A stretch of DNA of 64,000 nucleotides, from contig NC_134830.1 of the NCBI RefSeq assembly GCF_004210375.1, forward strand, positions 43,467,094 through 43,531,093. Direction: 5' to 3'. This DNA comes from Tachypleus tridentatus (Eukaryota; Arthropoda; Merostomata; Xiphosura; Limulidae). The first letter of the stretch is position 1; each line of letters starts with the position of its first letter. The position numbers and the translations under genes are program-made. Below the pieces are notes generated by a model that saw only the letters and a program-made list of their open reading frames with translations, ran no database searches and was not told the DNA's origin. Shown piece after piece: positions 48,882 to 61,153 of the stretch.

Positions 48882-49820
48882 CAAAAAAAACTTTAAACTG
48901 TTTTTTCCTCAGTTCCCCATCAATATCAATATTAAACTGCGTATTTACAAAAATATATATATTATAACTTTTAAAGAAAAACAACAACAACTACAGTTAA
49001 AGTCAATTATAATGCATCGCAAATGACATCATGATCGAGAACAAACCGGAAGACAATGGAATCATATACTATGATTGATCTTAGTTACACATTCCATGGA
49101 CATGTTACATGAACAATAGCTGTAGGTCACCTTCATAGATTGACTTGAAGAGTAAAGAATTTATTATGTTGTTCTTTACAAGCAAACAAATAATATATTC
49201 GTGTACTATTGATCACGCACGTAGATATATGTATATATTCACGCTGTACATTGTATTATTTTCACCTTTGACCACTATAATGTATACGGAAGAATTGGAT
49301 ACATGCCATATCCTCAGCTCTTGTGTCAGTGTTAATGTACAATGTTGTTTGATGAGTGATTCTTAAATATTTATTAATCTTATCTAACTTACTGTCAACT
49401 GTTTGTATTTTTCTTCACCTCACCTCTTCATCTACCTTCCCTTCCCATAAAAATATGAAAAACTTTTGTATAGGATCATCCGACCAAAGAGTTGTTTATA
49501 GGGTCACCCGATGGACATTCAAAATCGTATTTTGCGTGTTCATTGGTAATTATTTTAGGAATTTGTGGATACCAGGAGGTCAAGGAACGGCAGTACTTAA
49601 AAAACAAAAGACAATTTGTGTTCGTGTTCTCTTACAGCAGAGCCACATCGGGCTATCTGCCTGAGTCCACCGAGGGGAGTCTGTGTTTCAAGTATGCGCG
49701 TGAACCTTACTGCTACTACGCTTGTTTCTTTTGTTTATGTAAATCGACATGCCTGAAACAAAGAAACAACGTGGAGAGAAAAATGTGAGTATATATGAAT
49801 CAATAAATAACACAATAAAA
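48882..49820 (+). other. Putative 3' untranslated region with polyadenylation signals
   Basis: After the stop codon the sequence is AT-rich and non-coding. The first good AATAAA hexamers I noticed are at 49802-49807 and 49814-49819, giving a 3' UTR of about 0.9 kb if used. A family C SINE fragment (49622-49690, minus) lies within it. The exact transcript end is not determined by sequence alone. Confidence 0.4.
49622..49690 (-). mobile_element. SINE family C 3' fragment in the putative 3' UTR
   Basis: TTCTCTTACAGCAGAGCCAC and GGGCTATCTGCCTGAGTCC match the inverted family C tail. Confidence 0.6.
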
Positions 49821-50046
49821 TGAATACAAATAATATGAAGAGATTTGACCTTGTTTAAGTAACACATTCAATAAGAACTTAAACACTGCTATACAGTCAT
49901 GTTCCTTAATTAAATCCTATTTCTATGTCAATATGCTGTTTACCCTTTATCATATCTATTTTTATTTCATTTCAAACAATTACACTTCAACTAGATATTA
50001 TTTGTAAATATGTTATATACGCTATTCACTTTTTTTCACAAATATC

Positions 50047-50447
50047 CCCAGTAGTTCGTCGATAAATATAAGGTTTTTTGTTTTTTTTAATTTCGCGCAA
50101 AGCTACTCGAGCGCTGTCTGCGCTAACCGTCCCTAATTTAGCAGTGTAAGACTAGAGGGAAGACAGCTAGTCATCACCACCCACCGCTAACTCTTGGGCT
50201 ACTCTTTTACCAACGAATAGTGGGATTGATCGTCACATTATTACGCCCCCACGGTTGAAAGGGGGAGCATGTTTGGTGCGACTGGGATTCGAACCCGCGA
50301 TCCTCGGATTACGCTTGGCCATGTCGGGCCCTAAATATAAGGACTTATAACACTAATAAGTTTGGTTTCAATACACGTAATGACCACAGTAATGATGGCT
50401 CATTTGTACAGCTTTGCGCTTAACAGCAAACAAACAATAACAATGTG
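50047..50447 (+). mobile_element. SINE family B host split by a family A insertion
   Basis: The host head (CCCCAGTAGTTCGTCGATAA) ends at 50073. Family B resumes at 50343 with ACTTATAACACTAA and continues to the tail GCTTAACAGCAAACAAACAA. The inserted element is the family A copy at 50074-50331. Confidence 0.8.
50074..50331 (-). mobile_element. SINE family A copy nested in a family B SINE
   Basis: A perfect 11-bp duplication TAAATATAAGG lies at 50063-50073 and 50332-50342. Family B sequence continues on both sides, so this is a second nested insertion. About 17 bp of the head is deleted. Confidence 0.92.
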
Positions 50448-50634
50448 TTATTTTTCTTTATCGCTTCATTATACCTTGAACAACCTAAATATTTTATTTT
50501 CTCTCCCTTTCGCGAGTTTAATTTCAGCACAATTTACATAAAGATTTAGACAGTTTTCCGATTTTTTTTATAGCAGAACTGTGAGGAAAATGTGTTGGTG
50601 CGCCCTTAATTATAATTTAATAATTGTCTATCCC

Positions 50635-50755
50635 CTTCCAGTAGCACAGTGCTATGTTTGCGGACTTACAACTCTAGAAAACAGGTTTCGATACTCGTGG
50701 TAGGGGAAGCAAGGATAGCCCATTGTGTAGTTTTGTGCTCAACTACAAACAGACT
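50635..50755 (+). mobile_element. SINE family B copy
   Basis: Head CCAGTAGCACAGTGCTATG, B box-like GGTTTCGATACTCG and tail AGGATAGCCCATTGTGTAG. Complete. Confidence 0.82.
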
Positions 50756-50756
50756 T

Positions 50757-50940
50757 AATAATATGTTAGTGTACTGAACTTGCAACCTGCTAATCGCAAG
50801 TTCGAATCCTGTCGCCAAACATACCCGCCCTTTCAACCATGGAGGTTCTGTAACGTGACTATCAGTACACCTATTTGTTAGTAAAATGAGTGGTGTTGGC
50901 TAGCTACCTTCCCTATGGTTCTATCACTTCTAAATTCAAG
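50757..50940 (+). mobile_element. Diverged relative of SINE family A
   Basis: A degraded head with B box-like AAGTTCGAATCC, then ACATACCCGCCCTTTC and ACACCTATTTGTTAGTAAAA. The TGGTGTTGGCTAGC segment again carries the TGTTG variant. The 3' tail is lost. Confidence 0.6.
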
Positions 50941-51311
50941 AAATAAATAGGTTCTAACTATTGTACTAAAATAGCCTACTTCTGCACATGTATGATACAA
51001 CAATATATTTTTTGGGTGCCAGAAAATGCATATATATTTTACGTGTGTGCATATGTATGCCAGTCAATGTATACATTATGACATAGATATGTTATAGAGT
51101 ACATTTTGATCATGCAGCGCATGCCTGATATAAACTCCTCCCATTACACAAAAGTAGCACTAATATATATATTTATATTTCACTATAAATATTTCTTGGT
51201 GGATTTCGACATACAAGCTTCAAAACATAGTCTTGCAACAACCATCATTTTACACATTTCAGTATCATTCAACATGGAGTTTTATCTAATATGGCTGCTT
51301 ATTCTTGTTAT

Positions 51312-51415
51312 TGTTTTAAACAAAACTACTTAATGGGCTATCTGTGCTTTGTTCACCACAGGGAATCGATCCTCGAACCTTAATGCTATATGTCCTTAAT
51401 TTTACCACTGACGCG
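51312..51415 (-). mobile_element. SINE family B or C copy, partial
   Basis: TAATGGGCTATCTGTGCTTT matches the inverted tail. GGGAATCGATCCTCGAACC and TTTTACCACTGACGCGCGG are a diverged head. Confidence 0.6.
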
Positions 51416-51576
51416 CGGAATGACCAAGGAGGCCTATCTGTTAAGGACTAATGTGGCTTTTCCGTTGAAAATAAACCTAAATAGCTGCATAAGGTGTTTC
51501 ATTCTGATATTTAATACAATTAATGAGCCTCCCACAATGGCTGAAAAGTAAATATGAAGGTTCATAATCCAAAAAA

Positions 51577-51628
51577 TTGTGCTATACCCGTGGTAGACAC
51601 AGCACAGATAGCAACAAAGCACACAAAT
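51577..51628 (+). mobile_element. SINE family B 3' fragment
   Basis: Only ATACCCGTGGTAGACACAGC and the tail (CAGATAGCAACAAAGCACAC) remain. Confidence 0.5.
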
Positions 51629-51690
51629 ATATTTCAACTGAGAACTTAATCATTTTTTGTCATTTTAGTTGGACAACTGAAACAATCTGA

Positions 51691-51808
51691 TGTTTATTAT
51701 TAAGCACAAAACTACATAAAGCGATATAGCTGTGCTCTGTCGACCAAGGAGATCGAAACCTGGTTTCTAGTGGTATAAGTTTGTAGACATACCACTGTGC
51801 CACACACA
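51691..51808 (-). mobile_element. SINE family B copy
   Basis: TTATTAAGCACAAAACTACA, GAGATCGAAACCTGG and ACATACCACTGTGCCAC give a complete inverted element. Confidence 0.8.
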
Positions 51809-53550
51809 TCTTTTTTGTGAGGACACTTTAACTAGAGATATGCTAATTCATTATTTAAACACCAATCGTAAAAATAAAAAATGACCATTTTACAAGTTTT
51901 CAGATAATTTACGATATTATCATCAACTCAAAACTTTATTTTTAGTATTCCAGAAAGTTTACGACTCTCAAAGTACACTAGATCGGTCTAAATCATATAA
52001 CGTTCATGCAACAAAAACATGTTGAGAAAAAGTATTACTAAAGGGTGTGGATGCATACTTCTCTAGATTGTACTCCATATTTACCCGTGTATTTCAACAT
52101 TGGTATAATGTTTTATTGTCTGAGGGTAATGCTGCACCAAAAACATTATAATGACAAATATTTTAGCAGGAGTTTGGAACCGTCCTGAAGCAGTTTCAAC
52201 ATGGAAATATTTAGCGAAAGCTTTCAACTTAAGAAATATTAAAGATTATCATAATGATTGAAGAAAATAAAGATTCCGTTACATTTTAACTTGATCTTTA
52301 CCAGTTGTTTTTTATAATGAAAGTTTTAACGACTTACACAGATGATGAACCTAATTATATTGAAACATATCTGGACTCTAACCACGTTTTCATGTTTCGT
52401 CGTAAAGCTGTTACGTTTAAACCACACCCGCGTTTCTGCAGGCTTTCCCTGAACCATCTAGTGAAGGAAGATGACGGTTTCTCAGCGTTTGTCTTAAACA
52501 TAATCTATAAGTGTCGTGACTGGTATGTCTTTGTAGAGAATAACATGATTATTCGTTTGGTTCTGTAGCAGCTTGAGTTAAAAAAAATATGTAATGGAAC
52601 CAGCTTGTATGCACGTATTTTGTATCATTTCTTCAGACAAAGATCTCTTTTGGTCATGGAACAAGTGAACGAATTTTGCTGTCGTCATAAGACACCACAC
52701 TTTGTTGCCACAGACGAAGTGCGACGTGTTGCAAGTCTCTTTCTGAATGGTCATTGTACCCAAAATTGATCCATATTCTTTTATTTACCTATACTATTAA
52801 ATGTAAAAGATATATTATTCCTGGAAGTTATAAATCACTGATCCAAACACATGTTTATTATCAGAGTATATAAATATATTGCGTCGGAAAGAACTGTCAC
52901 ACTCACTTCCCAAAAGCGACAAAGTTTTGGTGACATCATCTACTTACAAAGGCTAAACAATGTTAAAACGTAGTTCTGAGACATTACGTTCTTTCGTGAC
53001 CTTATATTGACTTTGGTTGTCACGTTATTTGCTGATCTAGAAATCCAAAACCTGTGTAGGCCAGTATTTACGGAACGTAAATTAATGTTGTTTTAATATG
53101 ATATATATTAATAACATGATGGTGGAATCTTATATTAATGTCGTGTGTTAATTCATTTGTTTGTCCGCAAACTTCTCTTACAGTTTACAGCTCGCAGGAC
53201 CAAAGTTGGCATGAGGTTTGGGAGTGGGTGGAGATTGTCCTTATCTATATGGTATACCTCCCTACCAACGGGGGATAAAACGCTCTTGAATGATCAACTA
53301 GTCATGATGAGTCATGAGAGAGAGTTTGTAAGGTTGTTGTACTGAAATATAACATAAGATATTTTATTCAGTGTTCATACCCCATTCCTCTTCAGGATCT
53401 CAAAACATAATATTTGAAACTGTGTTCATAACACCTACTCATAAACTAGCAGAGCTGAACTTGTCACACATTCTCATTATCACAAGCCAGCAAGACTAAA
53501 CTTGTCATACATGCTCATGAACTACACGCAAATGTCCTTTTTGTTTTCGC
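51809..53550. other. Downstream flank
   Basis: Contains the unassigned frame at 52305-52568 and a similarly balanced patch at 52620-52765. Otherwise AT-rich. Confidence 0.45.
52305..52568 (+). other. Unassigned 87-codon open frame downstream of SIX4/5
   Basis: An open frame with an internal ATG at 52317 has mixed, protein-like composition (for example PRFCRLSLNHLVKEDDGF) and slightly raised GC. No domain, signal peptide or splice context supports it, and I do not recognise it. It may be chance or a small exon or relic. Confidence 0.15.
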
Positions 53551-53560
53551 GTACATTCGG

Positions 53561-53837
53561 TTTTGTTTTGTTTTAAATTTCGCACAAAGCTACTCGAGAG
53601 CTATCTGCGCTAGCCTTCCCTAATTTAGCAGTGTAACACTAGAGAGAAGACAGCTAGTCATCACCACCCACCGCTAACTCTTAGGCTACTCTTTTACCAA
53701 CGAATAGTGGGATTGACCGTCACATTATAACGCCACACGGTTGAAAGTGCGAGCATGTTTGGTGCTACGGGGATTCGAACCCGCGACCCTCAGATTACGA
53801 GTCGAACACCTTAACCCACTTGGCCATGCCAGGCCAG
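53561..53837 (-). mobile_element. SINE family A copy with target duplication
   Basis: The 10-bp duplications GTACATTCGG (53551-53560) and GTACGTTCGG (53838-53847) differ at one base. The element is full length. An open frame across it is repeat-derived. Confidence 0.92.
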
Positions 53838-53847
53838 GTACGTTCGG

Positions 53848-56060
53848 AAAGCTATAGAAGTAATTGGGAATAAATGGGTCTTGGTCGGTGTGTTGGGACG
53901 TCTTTGAGCCACGAGGGAGTCCTCTGAACATCCCAGCGAAGTGCGGATATTTTATGGTAAATTCACCAAGTGTTTCAATTAACTCTAATTATGTCAAAGT
54001 TTTGTACTCAGAAAAAAATATTTTTCTCATCTGCAGAAATTACTTTGTTTATTAAATGAAAACTTTAACATTTTAAATTTGCTCTGTAGAAATGAATAAG
54101 TGATAATTTTAATCACAAAAACAAGTTATGCTCAATGAGTGAAACATCTCTTTCCGGATAGTTTTTGAGCACAAATTGTCCAGTTACATTAAAACTTACT
54201 TTTGCCTTTGTGTTTACATTAACATTAAATTGTCTTCGGACAATTTGCTGATATTTTTCTGAAGACAAAAATGATGAAACAATCAGTTAAATACCATTAT
54301 TGACTATATCAGAGTTTTGGAAAGTCAGTACTAGACAGTACTGCAGTACGTTTTGTTTTATTTTATAAATATAATTAGAGTAAATTTTGGAGTACTTCAG
54401 CTAGTCGTTGAATGATAATTTTGTTTCAGAAAAAAATATTAAAGGTCAAAGTGAGCAAACAACAAATGTTAGAAGCAATTAAGAAGAGAATTTGTTAAAC
54501 ACTGAGAGAACATTTCGACATCTTGTTTCACTGTTTTTATGCGACATGCCATTAGTTTAATTATTAATAATTCCCTAGCTCTAGTAACTTTGATATAATT
54601 ATGATGTAAAATGAAACTTTAAACAGTTTCTTACCGGAAGGTGGTTCAAAAACTACTATAGTTCAACGTAATTACATGTATTTTAGAAAAATATAGTAAA
54701 TTAGATATATTGGCTCACGAAAGTGTTGTAATTTATGATGTTTCGCAATTCCAGTTCAGATGTTCTTCACAAAGTAATATTTATTTAACTTTTTTCATAA
54801 ATTCTATATAAAACAGTAAGGTAATAAATACAAAAGAAAACGAAAACATTCGTCATCGCTCATAAAAGTGTATGCGTTATCTTATGTGAGAATAGAAACG
54901 ATATTTTTTATTTCTTCTACTGTTTAACGTTAAAACACACAATAGATTATTGTGCTCTGCTAAGAGCGGGTATCGAAACTCGAGTTTCAACTGTTTAAGC
55001 CTTCAGATGTACTGGTAAGCCACGTGGTGACGCATTGAAACTTAAAACTGATATTCAAAGTGGGTATACCAGTAAACATAGCTTGTGTTGACTTGAAATT
55101 TTGTTTTACTTCCAAGTGTAGCGCAGGCAAATATTTCGAGTATTAAGGGTCCAATTCCACTTCACGACAAACACAACAACCACGTGAAGTATTGAAGCTA
55201 GAAGTTCACTTTGTTTACGGATAGGTGCATCAAGAAGCGCAACAAGTAATAATGTGGAAATTGTGCTTCGCTCACTAAACTGTTGTATGAACAAAGTAGA
55301 GACAACAAATGTTAGAACTGAAATTTCCCTTCACTTAATAAGGACTGATCAGTGCAATAAATCAAATTCGAGTTTATGTTGATTTATCAGATTTTCGTGA
55401 GATTTGCACTTTATTAAATTAAAAAAATAAACATTAAACCAGTAATCAGACGAAAAGCAAAAAGGAAAATCTTCAATTGAACTAGCAAACATTAATTCAG
55501 GCCTTTGTTTTTCCGTTCAACTATTGTAAAAATAAAAACCGAAGCAATTAATTATTTTGTGATGAAATAGTTAAATAGTTGTATTTATTAACTGTTTCTA
55601 CCTTTAACAGTTTCGTAACTATTTTTGAGGTTAATACCAACCTCCGTAATGTTGAAATAATGGTCTGATAATGTAGAAAATTAGAAACCAAAATATATAT
55701 CACGTGTAAAAATCATGTCATATAGGAATGTTCATTTAATATACGTATAACATAAAATAGAAAAGTGCGTATAAAACAACGGCTTGTACTGATGCTTTTA
55801 ACTGAAAAAACAACTCACACAAACAACTTTATCTGATACACAGACGAGAAGAAGTAAATATTGCACGTAGAGAGGAGAGAAGCTACTGTAATCCAAGACT
55901 ACAACGTGGTAAATTCTATGGGTGTTTTGGCGTATGATCACCACAAATTCTGGTGTTTGTAGATTTCAAATAAAGTAATATCTAAGATATACACGATAAG
56001 ACGCTGAAGGTATTAATAGGTAATCCATTCTTCTTTAAATTATGAATTAAGCAACTGTAT
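53848..56060. other. Downstream flank
   Basis: AT-rich with one family B SINE. AAATTGTCTTCGGACAATTT at about 54227-54246 is a small hairpin with no known role. Confidence 0.5.
54921..55028 (-). mobile_element. SINE family B copy, diverged
   Basis: GGGTATCGAAACTCGAG and the inverted tail (AACACACAATAGATTATTGT) are recognisable. The head is degraded. Confidence 0.68.
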
Positions 56061-56150
56061 TTTTGTTTGTAGTTAAGCACAAAGCTACACAATGGGCTAT
56101 CACTGCTCTGCCCACCACGGATATTGAAACCCAGTTTCTAGCATTGTTTG
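56061..56150 (-). mobile_element. SINE family B copy, 5'-truncated
   Basis: The tail is clear (GTAGTTAAGCACAAAGCTAC, GGGCTATCACTG), as is ATTGAAACCCAGTTTCTAGC. The tRNA head end is absent. Confidence 0.78.
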
Positions 56151-56228
56151 TAGGTGTTAAAACTTGAATACTTAACTTATTGGTCTTAGGCCTACATTAG
56201 ATGGTAGACTGAAAAACACTATCACTCA

Positions 56229-56494
56229 TGGCCCGGCATGGCCAAGCGTGTTAAAGCGTTCGACTCGTAATCCGAGGGTCGCACCAAACATGCTCGCTCT
56301 TTCAGCCGTGGGGGCGTTATACAGTGACGGTCCATTTCACTATTCGTTGGTAAAAGAGTAGCCTAAAAGTTGGAGGTGGGTGGTGATGACTAGCTGCCTT
56401 CCCTCTAGTCTTACACTACTAAATTAGGATCGGCTAGCGCAGATAGCCTTCGAGTAGCTTTGCGCGAAATTCATAAAAACAAACAAACAAACAA
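56229..56494 (+). mobile_element. SINE family A copy lacking the B box
   Basis: A perfect 11-bp duplication ACTATCACTCA lies at 56218-56228 and 56495-56505. The head jumps from GAGGGTCGC directly to ACCAAACATG, deleting the B box at exactly the junction seen in the copy at 10801-11052. Confidence 0.93.
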
Positions 56495-57608
56495 ACTATC
56501 ACTCACCGTCAGTAGTTGTACTTACAGTATACATCATAACTCTAAAAAACAACAACAATGATTCTACAGTGAACTTAATTCAGATGTTAACAGTTGAGCT
56601 TTCATCTGCTAATGAAGAAACCATGCTAAATGATAAGATAAAGCCACTAATTCATATATATACTTGGTAACTATGATCCGAAAATTTAAGCAAATAAAAA
56701 TCTCACAAAGTTTAGGTGTATTAAAGACCAAATAGTATTGCATACTCTCTCATTCAACATATACATAAGTTTAGACTATAGTCAATCTTATATTAAAACG
56801 AACTTAATAAATAAAGGGAAACCTTACGCACAAACAACCTCTCGTTATAAGTCGGTAATTTTCAAACTGTACCATAAATTTTGTTGTTTTTTCACATTTA
56901 AGAGCAACTTTTATCCAAACACACCAAAGTGCGTTTGAAGTTTATGTCACGTAAGTCTATACTCTGAACGCTCAATAATGCTTACAGGACCACAGAGAAA
57001 AGCGTATAATGAACCAATTATTGCTCAACCCAATTACACTGTGCCATCATTTTCCTGTTTGAAGAGTATATATCTACTTGTTACTCTCGAAACCAAAATT
57101 CCCAGGCGTGTTTTCTGGTTTAATGTCTCCGTCTCTATAAGTTTTAATAATGGAGGTTTGTAGTAATAAAGTATATAGAACTTCCTATTTATATAATTAA
57201 TCAGAAACTACAGACACACAAAAAACAAATATATATATATGTATATATAGAGACAAACTCCCAAAGCATAAAACACGTCGTTTGAAAGCAGGCAATACAG
57301 GCTCAAACCATTTGTTATCACGTAAAACGTAATAATTAATAATAACACAATAACTGTGTATTCTTGTTGTTTAAACGTATTTACGTTACTTTTGAAACAT
57401 GCTAACTTCTCTCACGTGCTTCGTGCATGTTACGTATGAAAACAAAAAACTAATCACATAAACAATTTTAAAACTAATAAAAGGAGGAGCTGATTATGGA
57501 AAAAAATCTGGTATTCATAATAACATCTATATCTAAGAACTAACGTTATACAAATATCCCTTTTTAACAAGTACTTTATAAAATAAATGAAGATTTAACA
57601 CCAGTGGC

Positions 57609-57896
57609 TCTGCTGGGCATGGCCAGGTGGGCTACGGCGTTTGACTCGTAATCTGAGGGTCGCTTATCGAATCCCCGTCGCACCAAATATGCTCGCCATT
57701 TTAGCCGTGAGGTTATTATAATGTGACGGTCAATTCCACTATTCGTTGGTAAAAGAGTAGTCCAAGAGGTGGCGGTGGGTGGTGATGACTAGTTGCCTAC
57801 CCTCTACTCTTACACTGCTAAATTAGGGACGGCTAGGGCAGATAGCTTCCGTGTAGCTTTGCGCGAAATTCATAAAAACAAAACAAACAAAACAAA
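57609..57896 (+). mobile_element. SINE family A copy
   Basis: Full length with a slightly shortened T arm (TCGCTTATCGAATCCCC) and a long AAACAAACAAAACAAAA tail. An ACCAGT motif flanks both ends. Confidence 0.9.
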
Positions 57897-58614
57897 ACCA
57901 GTAGATTTACCTGGAAATCCAAAGTCGTGGTGTAATATTATCCAATATTAATAACTGATGTAGAAAAATCTAACTAAACGTAGTTTTGCTGTCATTTGAT
58001 GACAGATGACAGTCTTTGAGTAGTTTTATTTTTTTCTAGAGTTATTTATGATACATATTTTATGAAATAATGTACAATACATATTGATATTTGAATGTTA
58101 CATGTATTACGCCTGCAGTGTAGTGATTTTTTTGTCATGCGATAACAGATAATTAAATACGAATAAAATACCCTTTTCTTTCCTGGTATGAATAACTTGT
58201 ATTTTCTTAATGATACGACAATAAAACTGTACAATTTTTAAAACACGTCAAAATTCCATTTAATATGTTTAAAGTTTTTCAAAGTAACTGACGTTAGCTG
58301 AATAGATATGGCCAAAAATAAGAACTTAAAAATAATTCTAAGAAATTAAGTAAAATGTTAACTTGCTTTTTTTACGTCTTAAAAAAGTCAATTTTACTTA
58401 TTACACTTGAAAACATCAATAAGTTTGTTGACATATGTGTGATGTTCTGTATCTTAGAAATGTTTTATTTATGATTAACAAATTTAAAATGTTAAAGTTT
58501 ACAGATAGATAAATACATTATTTGAAAACAATATTGAATGAGCAAATCAGTAAGTAATTGGCAACCTCAATCGATATGAGATCGCAGTGGAACAAAATGT
58601 ATCATAATTACATG

Positions 58615-58880
58615 ACCCGGCATGGCTAGGTGGTTAAGGCACTCGACTCGTAATTCGAGGGTCGCGGGTTCGAATCCCCGTCACACCGAAGATGCTCGCC
58701 CTTTCAGCCGTGGAGGCGTTATAACGTCACGGTCAATCCCACTATTCGTTGGTGAAAGAGTAGCCCAAGAGTGGGTGGTGATGACCAGCTGCCTTTCCCC
58801 TAGTCTTACACTGCTAAATTAGGGACGGCTAGCGCTGATAGCCCTCGTGTAGCTTTGCGCGAAATAAAAAACAACAACAA
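58615..58880 (+). mobile_element. SINE family A copy, well preserved head
   Basis: The head is the closest to a tRNA in the window: A box-like TGGCTAGGTGG, anticodon loop-like CTCGTAA and a perfect B box GGTTCGAATCC. A 66-codon frame starting at 58622 is repeat sequence, not a gene. A few bases of the core are missing after AAGAG. Confidence 0.92.
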
Positions 58881-59821
58881 ATGACAATGAAATTTATACG
58901 TTGGAGTCTTGTAGGTAATGTGAGACTTCAAAAACTGATCGCTTTCAAGAAATGTATCAATATTCTTTACGAATATCACTATGGCTAAATCATGAAAACG
59001 TGGTTAGATCGAGAATTTATATTTGCTAAAATGTTGGCATCCATTGTACCTAATGACTTTGGAAAACAATGAAGTGTGGTTGAATTTGGGGTTTTAGGTC
59101 CAGTGTTGTACCCCAGCCATGGTAAACGAAGTGTTATCGGATGAGAAACCATGAATAAAAAGGTGGCACTAACAATATAATCAAGAAATATCTTGTTTTG
59201 TTAAAACGATACAAGTCAAGTCTACACAAATTACTTCTACGACACGTTCAAAACTCTCATACATCATGCAGCTTTAAGAAATTTCGTGCTATTCCTTGTA
59301 AAGAAATACTTGTAGAGTCGCGGAACGTAGAGCCTACAGATTCTTGTGTAATAATAATGTTAAAACGGAAGCTAGAAAACCGTCATTCTCGTACTCTGAA
59401 TAGTATATGGAAAGTATTCAGGGAAGAGTGGCGTGCTTTGTAAATGACGGCAGTCTTACAATAAAACCTTTTACTGCCAAAACTACACTGCAGAGCCATT
59501 GACGAGATTAAAGTTTGTTAGGCAGAGCATGACTGAACATAAAAATATGAATTGTGAAGGTGTGAGTGAAGTTTCAAAGTCTTTTTAATATTACAAACTC
59601 AATCTCAACACTTATACCTTAACATAACGAACTAGTTCTACATATACATTAGAACACTAAATGTCTAAATTTGGTTTAACAATTAAAACACTTCACCATA
59701 TTGTGTCTTAATGTGACATAAAAATTAGATAAATGAGTGTACGAAATTTTGTAGAAAACAATTTGTAATAAATTTTATACTGCAAATTTTTTCATCGGTT
59801 TAAAACTCAAGTTTTCCTAAC

Positions 59822-59945
59822 AGTGTGTGTGTTTGTTTTCTCTTATAGCAAAGCCACAGCCGGCTTTCTGCTGAGCCCACCGCAGGGAATCGAAACCCTG
59901 ATTATAGCGTTGTAAACCTGTAGACTTACCCCTGTACTAGCGGGG
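59822..59945 (-). mobile_element. SINE family C copy, well preserved
   Basis: TTATAGCAAAGCCACAGCC, GGGAATCGAAACCCTGATT and AGCGTTGTAAACCTGTAGAC mark tail, B box and head. A GT-rich run precedes it as the inverted CA-rich tail end. Confidence 0.8.
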
Positions 59946-60189
59946 AGATTTTGTTAACAGTTCTCATATTTTACATTTTACGTGTCCAATAAATATATGA
60001 AAGATTCATATATCCTGGTTTGCTTAAACTATTAACAATTGTAATTCTCATTTTAAAATCGTTTAAATTAAACAAGCAATACAAGTTATACTTCTCAGTA
60101 TTTATTAAACTGAAAACTCAGTATTCAGTATTTTTAAAAAAGCATTACGAATTTAAGAAACAAAAAAGCAACATTTGACCATTCTGTTC

Positions 60190-60545
60190 GACCTGTTGCC
60201 GAAAGAGAGCTTTGAAAAGAACCGTTTGGTTGTGTTGCAGCGGTAGTCAGGTCACGTGACATCTGAAGTCTTGGAGATAATAGAGCATTTGGCGGTTAGA
60301 GCCATCACACCAGTAGATCAAGGCTAAAAAAGAGCGGGAGTTGGACCAACTTGATGACGTCTAACAGCTCTCCACAACAGAGGACGATGATGTGAAACAC
60401 GAGCCGCTGCCCGTCTGCTTGATGATTACTGTGTGCAACCAGATCCGCTAATGACAGCAGTACTGTGTAACACGAGTACAGGGGAAGGGGAGAGGGGTTA
60501 ATAACACAGCAGACTCGCTTTTCGATGGCAGCTAAACTGGGCTGT
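60190..60545. promoter_or_regulatory. Candidate downstream regulatory block
   Basis: This GC-richer, repeat-free block lies about 11 kb past the SIX stop. It contains the palindromic E-box GTCACGTGAC (about 60252-60261), a TGACGTCT half-CRE near 60355 and CTAATGACAG near 60449. All frames carry stops. It may be a distal enhancer or the promoter of a neighbouring gene outside the window. Confidence 0.25.
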
Positions 60546-61153
60546 TTGGGGCCTTCAAAGGGATTGAGGAATGTAGAAGTAGGAACGTTAGCACTGTGCT
60601 AAGAATAAGCTTAATGTACCAAACAACGACAATACTTGACTCTCTCTCTCGCTGTCTTTTAATATAGTAGATACGAAGACATTGAAAAGTTGTTCCAGAA
60701 TCTATGTATAAATCTTCCATCTCTATTTCCCTCTCTTTAAAGTTTCTTCCAAAATGTATCTGTACTAAAAATGTTAGGTTGTTAATATCTTGTCGGTGTT
60801 TTTGTTTGTTTGTTTTATGAATCATTTTCATTACATGAATAAGTTTTGTTCGATAGATATGAATCCAGTTGTTAAATTGGATAATTTCACCATCTTCATG
60901 TATATAACATACGTATATTTTGCTATTGTGTTTCTTATTCTTAGTTTGATAGGTATTGAGTTTTATTCTAAGCTATCTAGAATAAAGATAGATAATTATT
61001 GTTTTTTTACCGAAAGGTCTCCTTTTCCTTACTGACGTATAGTAAATCTGTATATTTCGAAAATTGTACTATAAAAACAAAACAAAATAAAGTAACATTT
61101 AAAGTTTTCTTTTATAAATAAACTAAAATTTTAATTAAAGTCACTGAATATGT

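Noticed and set aside
49145..49788. Frames after the SIX stop codon
   Set aside because: They lie in the putative 3' UTR, partly in a family C fragment, with no protein-like features.
58615..58690. Possible tRNA gene
   Set aside because: The head has A and B boxes and a CTCGTAA loop, but the anticodon stem does not pair properly, and a SINE core and tail follow. It is a SINE head.
58622..58822. 66-codon frame over a family A SINE
   Set aside because: The same peptide pattern (RHSTRN, GSNPRHT, SRGGVI) recurs wherever family A lies in that frame, so it is repeat sequence, not a gene.
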